Shown here: positions 7,501-9,873 of the stretch, one piece after another
Layout: each line of letters begins with the position of its first letter
How positions within the stretch are numbered: the stretch's first letter is position 1
NCBI GenBank assembly: GCA_039091255.1
Contig: JAWCMQ010000008.1
Coordinates: 1-9,873 of the forward strand
Direction: 5' to 3'
DNA: 9,873 nt
Origin: JAWCMQ01 sp039091255
GTDB taxonomy: Archaea > Aenigmatarchaeota > Aenigmatarchaeia > GW2011-AR5 > JACRAC01
Notes under the pieces: generated by a model
Databases searched by the model: none
What the model saw: only the letters and a program-made list of their open reading frames with translations
What the model was told of the DNA's origin: nothing
Program-made: the position numbers and the translations under genes

Positions 7501-8851
7501 AAAGCCCGCCGCCGAAGCTCATTGATATTACAGTGATGTTGTAGGCTGTCGCGTTATTCCTGCACCAGTCTATGCTCGCGACAATGTCCGACGTCCAGCC
7601 CTGGCCTGCCGAATTGAAAGCCTTCAGCGCAACCAGCTTCGCGCCAGGCGCAACGCCCTTGATGCCGCCATTCGCTGCGACTATGCCCGCGACGTGCGTG
7701 CCGTGCCCGTTGTCATCGGTGGGGTCGTTGTCATCGTTTACATAATCATAGCCATCGAGCACTTTGCAGCCAGAGCCAAAGCATCCGCCCAAATCAGGGT
7801 GGTTATAGTCTATTCCTGTGTCGATTATGCAGACCGTCTGGCCTGCGCCCGTCACGTTGATGCCGCCAATCTGCTTTTGCCAGACATCATCGGCATTGAT
7901 GAGCGGGACAGTGTTCTGAAGAAATACCTCCATCGGCCTGTCGACGACGATGCGCTCGACAGCAGGGTTGTTCCGCAGCTTTTCCAGCCCGCTTGGCGTA
8001 AGCATGCCTGAAAAGCCTGCTGTCAGCGAATAGCGCCGCTTGAGCCTGAAATCTGGCTCGCGGCGCGCTGTCGCCGCGCCTGTCGCGCTTAGGGCAGGCT
8101 CTGCTGGCGCAGCAGTCGCGCTGGTTAGATTTTCAAGAGCAGGAATCTGCGGAAGGTATTGTTCAGAAGCGTTTTCGCTTGCCGCGTTCTCAATGAAAGC
8201 TGGCAAAGGCACCTCCATTAGCGATTCGTTCGCGATCGGCTCAGGGGTGGTTTCGGAAGGAGCCGAAGCATTCCCCTCGGCTATTGCTTGCTCTTCCAGC
8301 ACAAGCTCCGACAGAACGCGCTCCTGCGCTGCGCGCACATGTTGCCTGCGCTCCTCTAGCGCGCCTTCGATGCCGCCGCTGATGCGCATAAGCCTGCCGA
8401 AGTCCATGTCACGAGTCTCGCGCAGCATGACGATGACGCGGGCTTCGCCTTTCTCGTCGAGCTCGGCCAGAACAGCCGGCTCTATTTCAGGCCCGCCCCT
8501 GCCCGCGGCAAGCCCCGTCATGTCAGAGCCGTACGTGAATAGAAACAGGCCGAGTAGTGCAACGGCAAAGAGAACGCCCAACTCAGCATAATATTTGTGC
8601 GGTTGCGCTTTGGCAGCCGAAACCCGCATGCCTTTTTCTCCGCCCATGTTAGTTTCGTGTAGTGCGACGCTGCCGCGCTCGGTGCGCTTGCTGCGCCTGT
8701 CGGCTTGCGCGCTAGTCTCGCCTGGCCGTAGTGCAACCGGCGACCGCCCGAGGTACACGCTCCTAACTCGCCCGTCCTCGCCGCGAACGCTGGCGTAGTA
8801 ATACGGACCGACAAGCTTGCCGTTCCTTCGGATGTATTTTTTATAAACCAC
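1565..8851 (-). CDS. Giant membrane-anchored subtilisin-like serine protease (S8) with Ig-like and cadherin-like repeats
   Basis: This 2428-residue protein is predicted to sit in the cell membrane and face outward. Domain order: 1-36 GPYYY-type cytoplasmic module; 87-108 TM anchor; 136-312 I9-like prodomain split by a low-complexity insertion; about 313-610 S8 catalytic domain with D344, H383, N480 and S547 all present; about 822-1052 probable beta-helix; 1151-1816 seven Ig-like repeats; 1817-2200 four cadherin-like repeats; 2203-2212 Gly10; 2217-2258 TSP1-like; 2293-2314 Cys-rich; three TM segments from 2343. A hand count finds about 130 N-x-S/T sequons, all between residues 194 and 2271, which fits an N-in, C-in topology with four TM passes. 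The start is GTG at 8851, chosen because the N-terminal module looks conserved. An alternative is the ATG at residue 69, giving 18 residues before the TM like a signal anchor; neither has a strong ribosome-binding site. Role inferred: processing of surface or partner-cell proteins. The protease call is near certain, the substrate unknown. Confidence 0.95.
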   Translation of the reverse strand: MVYKKYIRRNGKLVGPYYYASVRGEDGRVRSVYLGRSPVALRPGETSAQADRRSKRTERGSVALHETNMGGEKGMRVSAAKAQPHKYYAELGVLFAVALLGLFLFTYGSDMTGLAAGRGGPEIEPAVLAELDEKGEARVIVMLRETRDMDFGRLMRISGGIEGALEERRQHVRAAQERVLSELVLEEQAIAEGNASAPSETTPEPIANESLMEVPLPAFIENAASENASEQYLPQIPALENLTSATAAPAEPALSATGAATARREPDFRLKRRYSLTAGFSGMLTPSGLEKLRNNPAVERIVVDRPMEVFLQNTVPLINADDVWQKQIGGINVTGAGQTVCIIDTGIDYNHPDLGGCFGSGCKVLDGYDYVNDDNDPTDDNGHGTHVAGIVAANGGIKGVAPGAKLVALKAFNSAGQGWTSDIVASIDWCRNNATAYNITVISMSFGGGLYTAPCDSNPDVIAAHGAVAAGIMAVAATGNDASSTAIASPACGSNVTAVGATTKGDDVAGYSNTNGLTDMLAPGGAMGGPVNSTCLGGGWCSKYGTSMATPHVSGAAALMQQYQKLYSNVKLTPREVEALLQRTGVPITDPDNGLTFSRIDVLAAVDDILAVNVSANSAEKPGNGSITFDTTTNMSGVSAAFTIRNNSMSLNSSAWPQFNKSATLKLYALPFQKQPVVLKNGAVCGPPQCNITSYADGTLTFRVAGFTNYSAGSNSYLTVWNSADSGMPFYSGVPTTNENVSFYANYTNRTSGTPISDASCQINFTDGSAGMAYNSTKGVFEYARTFSTSGLKDYNITCNHSAYETLATTDSIQILTNSSNCTWPGPNVDWNITGNDVVVCVKEDIVLTNQSINVLDNATFRLEHSTLTMNASVANTYNIVTGPETTIVVDGSVIRSLNSSITFKLNVSGSANITYANLTNGPVAYFYGVRTHFATRTLFAEDAWFFENSTNIIDSSSFSRRFFVFGGTTNRIYSTSFFNYTRFYDSSNNTIINSTFTNVTRFFGSARSEIANSTLNVTLIGGSAAVNFTEDSSIASDLQITPLGWPTIGGYVNMPPAVSLFLADANVSRFYPIRVVVNGTSLPKAGVVVNITNAAGELVSNGTTNATGWVVLNVTLNATNYGIGNFTVSANPSQPIGLLTDTPIILQSPDTDAPSVTLLSPPNNSLTSDNDYIEFEYTVSDATSEIANCSFYWNGALNQTATDIIEGISQYFWMDGGGVPDGAYNWSVSCYDSSAEANQGNSSVWWLYVDTTPPLAAYVSPPTPANGTYLSQNWINVTVNTSDFIHNYTVFRLYNASGSVNSTALSTPANGTYSVNWSGLADGSYWFNVTAHDMVGFSNSTETRSVVLDATPPAIVLVWPAPGSYLRGAAIEINGTASDANPGSVWTNDSRWAVNSGSYASWRFVNTSGVADGAYAVNITANDSAGNWNSTTASFTVDNTNPTVDFVDPTPADNSYINVSMFAINVSHTEANPDTIILYINGTANESRGYSGSFTNFTKTLADGVYTYYVWLNDSASNANQTATRTVTVDTQAPTSTLVSPGDGSWSNSSSVSFNCSASDAAPNLANITLWANFSGTWQANGTAVVSGAANWSVFARTLGDGTYAWNCLACDLANNCAFAAANWTASVDTTKPLIAFAAPTEDNSTKFSRDWAAANVSVTEANLANVTYRLFDASGALVNATTFALPQAINWTNLTDGVYYYNATAVDVAGNANSTETRVITLDTALPQIWFNPSTTAAGVANQNWIFVNITVIEASLDSVLLEWNGTNESFDNNLGQLWWENKSSLAYGNYTIRAWANDTAGNTNSTELRVVRLNAPPSWSAVPTPWSWAEDTVNNTLNLSAYSSDADGDDLNWSASATVSITVSIDNFTGIVTLTPAANWSGSEVVTFTAWDPFGASSASNAVTLNVTPVNDPPYLFAAVTDVSFPEDSWNASTNMSYHFRDIDNATLFWNWTANDTNVSVTFVGDFANISAAANWFGAANLTLIASDGEWAVNDTIVVTVTPVNDPPIVNLPATISFDEDTSYWFNLSDYVTDVDDADDEINWSASAAANLTIAISNATKIANITPSANWSGWRLVTFTARDPAGGTGNDTVNVTVTPINDPPYLKASIPDQSRTSAGSWQIDLDDYFGDPDGDDLNWTYSLSISSGSISVDVSNATGVVTFSSSTSSEGTILFWAWDPVGENASSNLVGITVSIAPPGGGGGGGGGGPPPACQENWTCSAWSECLPNGTRTRMCTDLNSCGTIFSRPTVVEACAYYNYTNATNVTNVTATPAAEEREEREGEIWPPSCFDGWMNGDETGVDCGGSCPPCPTPPIELPKPPGQQPIMVLITPEPVCADNWMLVTAAVVLVGLYGLAVGRYRDEKKRFISGKPALYKALAEALGAAALTAISYMFLCATGLLYAAVAALLIAMLLLTMYRGNRRR
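1589..2251 (-). other. C-terminal stalk and membrane anchor of the giant protease
   Basis: Residues 2201-2421. A Pro-Gly10-Pro3 hinge is followed by a six-Cys thrombospondin type-1-like module (C2217, C2223, C2229, C2239, C2245, C2258, with WxCxxW). Next is a sequon-dense spacer (NATNVTNVT), an acidic/basic EEREERE tract, and a second Cys module (C2293, C2307, C2311, C2314; DGWMNGDETGVDCGGSCPPC). The chain then runs through a Pro-rich segment into TM 2343-2362, a basic loop (RYRDEKKR), and two closely spaced TM segments at about 2382-2402 and 2404-2421, ending in GNRRR. The positive charges put the loop and the C-terminus in the cytoplasm. I recall these Cys modules from many DPANN surface proteins, where they usually precede a single TM. 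Confidence 0.7.
2252..3403 (-). repeat. Four cadherin-like repeats in the giant protease
   Basis: Residues 1817-2200 hold four units of about 95 residues. They are marked by TPVNDPPYL, TPVNDPPIV and TPINDPPYL at the unit boundaries, an EDT or EDS start (WAEDT, FPEDS, FDEDT), D-D-D loops (SDADGDDLNW, VTDVDDADDE, GDPDGDDLNW) and the strand TPAANWSG or similar with a following 'VTFTAWDP'. This is the pattern of bacterial and archaeal cadherin-like or tandem-95 adhesion repeats, in which the Asp-rich loops usually bind calcium. The fourth unit is the most diverged (no EDT; SRTSAGSWQID). Confidence 0.75.
3404..5401 (-). repeat. Seven tandem Ig-like repeats in the giant protease
   Basis: Seven units of about 89-100 residues start at residues 1151, 1251, 1350, 1439, 1531, 1630 and 1725. 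Each begins with D-T/A/N-x-x-P (DTDAP, DTTPP, DATPP, DNTNP, DTQAP, DTTKP, DTALP) followed by a strand and usually S/D/A-P. Most carry a core like 'LADGSYWFNVTAHD' and end with 'NSTETRSVVLD'-type strands. The protein copies are diverged, so this is old domain duplication and not a recent DNA-level tandem array. They likely form a rigid, heavily glycosylated stalk. Confidence 0.75.
5696..6388 (-). other. Probable beta-helix segment of the giant protease, AT-rich
   Basis: Residues 822-1052 show short repeating strands with polar turns (ITYANLTNGPVAYFYGV, then ATRTLFAEDAWFFENSTNI, NRIYSTSFFNYTRFYDSSN, NTIINSTFTNVTRFFGS). The spacing of about 22-25 residues per rung suggests a right-handed parallel beta-helix, a fold often used for binding or degrading glycans or for adhesion. 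The encoding DNA is clearly poorer in G+C than the rest of the gene (95 of 240 bases for 5881-6120, hand count; 41 of 60 for 4081-4140 in the Ig region), suggesting a separate origin. Confidence 0.55.
7022..8446 (-). other. Prodomain and S8 catalytic domain of the giant protease
   Basis: The prodomain begins with EARVIVMLRE (136-145) and ends with GFSGMLTPSGLEKLRNNP and a strand to residue 312, as in I9 inhibitor prodomains. About 120 residues lie between these halves: a charged helix, then an Ala/Pro/Glu/Ser-rich linker with several sequons. The catalytic domain starts near VPLINADDVW. D344 is in CIIDTGID (7820-7822), H383 in NGHGTHVAG (7703-7705), oxyanion N480 in AATGND (7412-7414) and S547 in YGTSMATPHVSG (7211-7213). 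All four are intact, so an active enzyme is expected. Close Cys pairs (C357/C362, C535/C541, also C455 and C492) suggest disulfides, in keeping with extracellular folding. Confidence 0.9.
8744..8851 (-). other. GPYYY-type N-terminal module of the giant protease
   Basis: Residues 1-36 read as Y-I-R-R-N-G-K-x-x-GPYYYASVRGEDGRVRS-x-YLG, a small beta-hairpin-like unit ahead of the TM segment and therefore cytoplasmic. It resembles, from memory, the 'GPYxYLxxREGGRxRxRYV' pattern of DUF6788-like proteins and the 'VESYRENGKVRQRxxxYLG' start of some transposases. Its presence in frame with the protease supports the upstream GTG start. Function unknown. Confidence 0.5.
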
Positions 8852-8867
8852 GCTAATCCCGTTACTC

Positions 8868-8894
8868 TACATAACCGATAGCCAGTCGATAGCC
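8868..8894 (-). promoter_or_regulatory. Possible promoter/operator upstream of the giant protease gene
   Basis: Reading on the minus strand, GGCTATCG is repeated with an 11-base period (8887-8894 and 8876-8883 on plus), one helical turn apart. TTATGTA (8868-8874), a weak TATA-like box, follows one base later. It lies only 17-23 bases before the GTG, closer than expected for a leaderless archaeal start, so the promoter call is weak. An AGCTAGCT palindrome at 8897-8904 is just upstream. A repressor or activator site is plausible but unproven. Confidence 0.25.
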
Positions 8895-8927
8895 TCAGCT
8901 AGCTTGAAAATGTAGTGCAACGGGGCG

Positions 8928-8947
8928 AAATAAAGGTTTGGAGAACC
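8928..8947 (-). terminator. Weak candidate terminator after the right-hand repeat-protein gene
   Basis: Six bases after the stop, the minus strand has a short hairpin, GGTT-loop-AACC (8935-8947), directly followed by TTTATTT (8928-8934). The stem is only 4 bp, so it may simply be a T-rich archaeal termination tract or nothing. If it works, the giant gene has its own promoter; if not, the two genes share a transcript. Confidence 0.25.
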
Positions 8948-8953
8948 CAACTA

Positions 8954-9873
8954 CTAGAATTTGCCTGCGTTTTTGAGGAATTGAAGGTAATTTGTCAGTT
9001 CTGTCAGGAAATCTGTCTTCGTTGCCCTCTCAATCGGATTGACACAATCGCCGCCCATCGGGTTATTTTGCCAATCGCTCTCAAGTATTGCTTTATCCGA
9101 TTCGCTCAGGCTTTGATTGTTATACGTGTGACCAACATGTCCGGCGCTTGTGCCGATATTTGCTCGGTTGCAAAGGATATTGTTAGGAGGGCCTCTAGCG
9201 TATGGCATAATCCAATCTGCTTTATAGTCTCCTGGAATAGGCGTCGTTGTAGGTCCAATCCCGAAACTATCATAACTTATATCAGCCAGCGCATCCGCCT
9301 CGGCTTTTGTGAGATGCACGGTGACCTGCACGTCTTTGTGCGCCTTGTTTCCGCTCATGTCGGTCTTCCAGATGCGGATTGTATAGGTCTTTGCGTTTTT
9401 GCCAACGTAAGCGAGAACATCTGCAGTCGCGTAATCTGCACCCGCGCGGTCCTCCGAACCCAGCCGAAGGTGTTCTGCCAGTGGCAGCACCTCCCCATAT
9501 GGCGGCAGCAAGCTAGGTTGCGTCCAGATGAGGTCTGCATCGTTCGTGGGGTCTCCATCACCGTCGCTGTCGTAGCTTANNNNNNNNTATCAGCCAGCGC
9601 ATCCGCCTCGGCCTTGGTGAGGTGGACCTCGTACTCGCTCTCAGCGGTTGTCAGGTTTCCTGCCACATCCTGCGCAAAGACACGAAGGCGCCACTTTCGC
9701 GCATTTTTGCCTGTTTCGCTGGAATTGCCAGGCACCACGACCTCGCCCTTAGCCGGAATCGTAGCCGGAAAAGCGGAGCTGTATATCTCGTAATCGTTGT
9801 CTGGAATGCCATCGCCGCTGCCAGGAATATTCGGGTTGTATGGCGCGTCGGTCTCAGCATCCGTGTCAATCCA
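8954..9873 (-). CDS. Secreted or surface repeat protein with VHLTKAEADALAD units, 5' end off the window and broken by an N gap
   Basis: Reading leftward from the right edge, 95 residues run in frame to the N run at 9580-9587. Beyond it, another frame continues for 207 residues to a TAG at 8954-8956. If the Ns are dropped, both parts join in one frame (about 303 residues visible). Two similar units end in VHLTKAEADALAD; over 41 aligned residues (from GKNA) about 21 are identical, and with the gap closed the period is exactly 300 bases. The units look like beta-rich Ig-type domains (WRLRVFAQDVAGN, YTIRIWKTDMSGN). They are linked by Asp-rich, possibly calcium-binding loops (DGIPDNDYEIY, YDSDGDPTNDADLIW). 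The last 90 residues are unique, with two Cys (in ILCNRA and GGDCVNP) and GHVGHTYN, family unknown. It lies 102 bases upstream of the giant protease in the same direction, so it may be co-transcribed. An ATG at 9511 falls inside a unit and is not the start. Confidence 0.75.
9276..9304 (-). repeat. Repeat-unit end matching the sequence on both sides of the N gap
   Basis: These 29 bases encode the AEADALADIS junction of the downstream unit. Positions 9280-9304 are identical to 9588-9612 (25 bases), and 9276-9279 to 9576-9579. The upstream copy thus equals this one exactly when the eight Ns are removed. Identity falls off quickly outside this core. Confidence 0.85.
9580..9587. other. Assembly gap (8 N)
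   Basis: A run of eight unknown bases. It is not a multiple of three and would place a TAA in the upstream frame. Because both flanks fit the unit junction perfectly without it, the run looks like a placeholder at a contig join inside a repeat, not eight real bases. Confidence 0.9.

Larger units (their letters stand above)
8554..8923 (+). repeat. Cluster of four near-identical 12-mers (GTAGTGCAACGG)
   Basis: GTAGTGCAACGG occurs exactly at 8554-8565 and 8912-8923. GTAGTGCAAC occurs at 8728-8737 (then CGG), and GTAGTGCGACG at 8659-8669. Three copies lie inside the giant gene's N-terminal codons, all in one frame reading Val-Ala-Leu (residues 39, 62 and 97). The fourth is upstream of the start in a different frame, so shared protein sequence does not explain it. 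Spacings are 105, 69 and 184 bases. Function unknown. Confidence 0.5.

Noticed and set aside
8897..8904. AGCTAGCT palindrome as a defined operator on its own
   Set aside because: An 8-base palindrome is too short and common to call alone; it is mentioned only as context for the nearby phased repeat.
9573..9590. A true frameshift or stop in the right-hand gene
   Set aside because: It depends only on counting the eight Ns as real bases. Removing them restores a perfect repeat junction.
8915..9793. Plus-strand 292-codon ORF spanning the N run
   Set aside because: It is antisense to the repeat-protein gene, runs through unknown bases, and shows no motif. The minus-strand reading shows clear protein repeats.

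Overview
The window looks like a piece of an archaeal genome, most probably a DPANN-group lineage (Diapherotrites, Micrarchaeota, Woesearchaeota or similar; the phylum cannot be decided from this sequence). The signs are a GGTGAT ribosome-binding site matching the archaeal 16S 3' end, a very long subtilase packed with N-glycosylation sequons, and a membrane-proximal stalk with a thrombospondin-1-like Cys module and a 'DGWMNGDETGVDCGGSCPPC' module. From memory, both stalk modules are typical of DPANN surface proteins. No rRNA, tRNA, CRISPR array, insertion sequence or integrase was seen.

Layout. (1) Positions 1-1441, plus strand: two translationally coupled genes. The first is a putative zincin-type metallopeptidase (HEFGH), open at the left edge. 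The second is a 259-residue, highly charged, mostly helical protein of unknown function. (2) 1442-1564: a short stretch with a small ORF whose first codons repeat a segment of the metallopeptidase gene, probably a decayed duplicate. (3) 1565-8851, minus strand, convergent with the first two: one 2428-residue membrane-anchored subtilisin-like protease. It has a short cytoplasmic module, a TM anchor, a split I9-like prodomain, a complete S8 catalytic domain, an AT-rich probable beta-helix segment, seven Ig-like repeats, four cadherin-like repeats, a Gly10 linker, Cys-rich stalk modules and three C-terminal TM segments. (4) 8852-8953: a 102-base intergenic stretch with possible promoter, operator and terminator signals. 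(5) 8954-9873, minus strand: the 3' part of a second extracellular-type repeat protein, broken by an 8-base N run and open at the right edge.

The two minus-strand genes form a cell-surface locus. The repeat protein lies directly upstream of the giant protease in the same orientation and could be co-transcribed with it. The plus-strand pair is a separate transcription unit with lower G+C. The best leads are the assembly gap that falls exactly on a repeat junction, the sequon load and modular mosaic of the giant protease, the uncharacterised metallopeptidase/partner pair, and a cluster of near-identical 12-mers around the 5' end of the giant gene.
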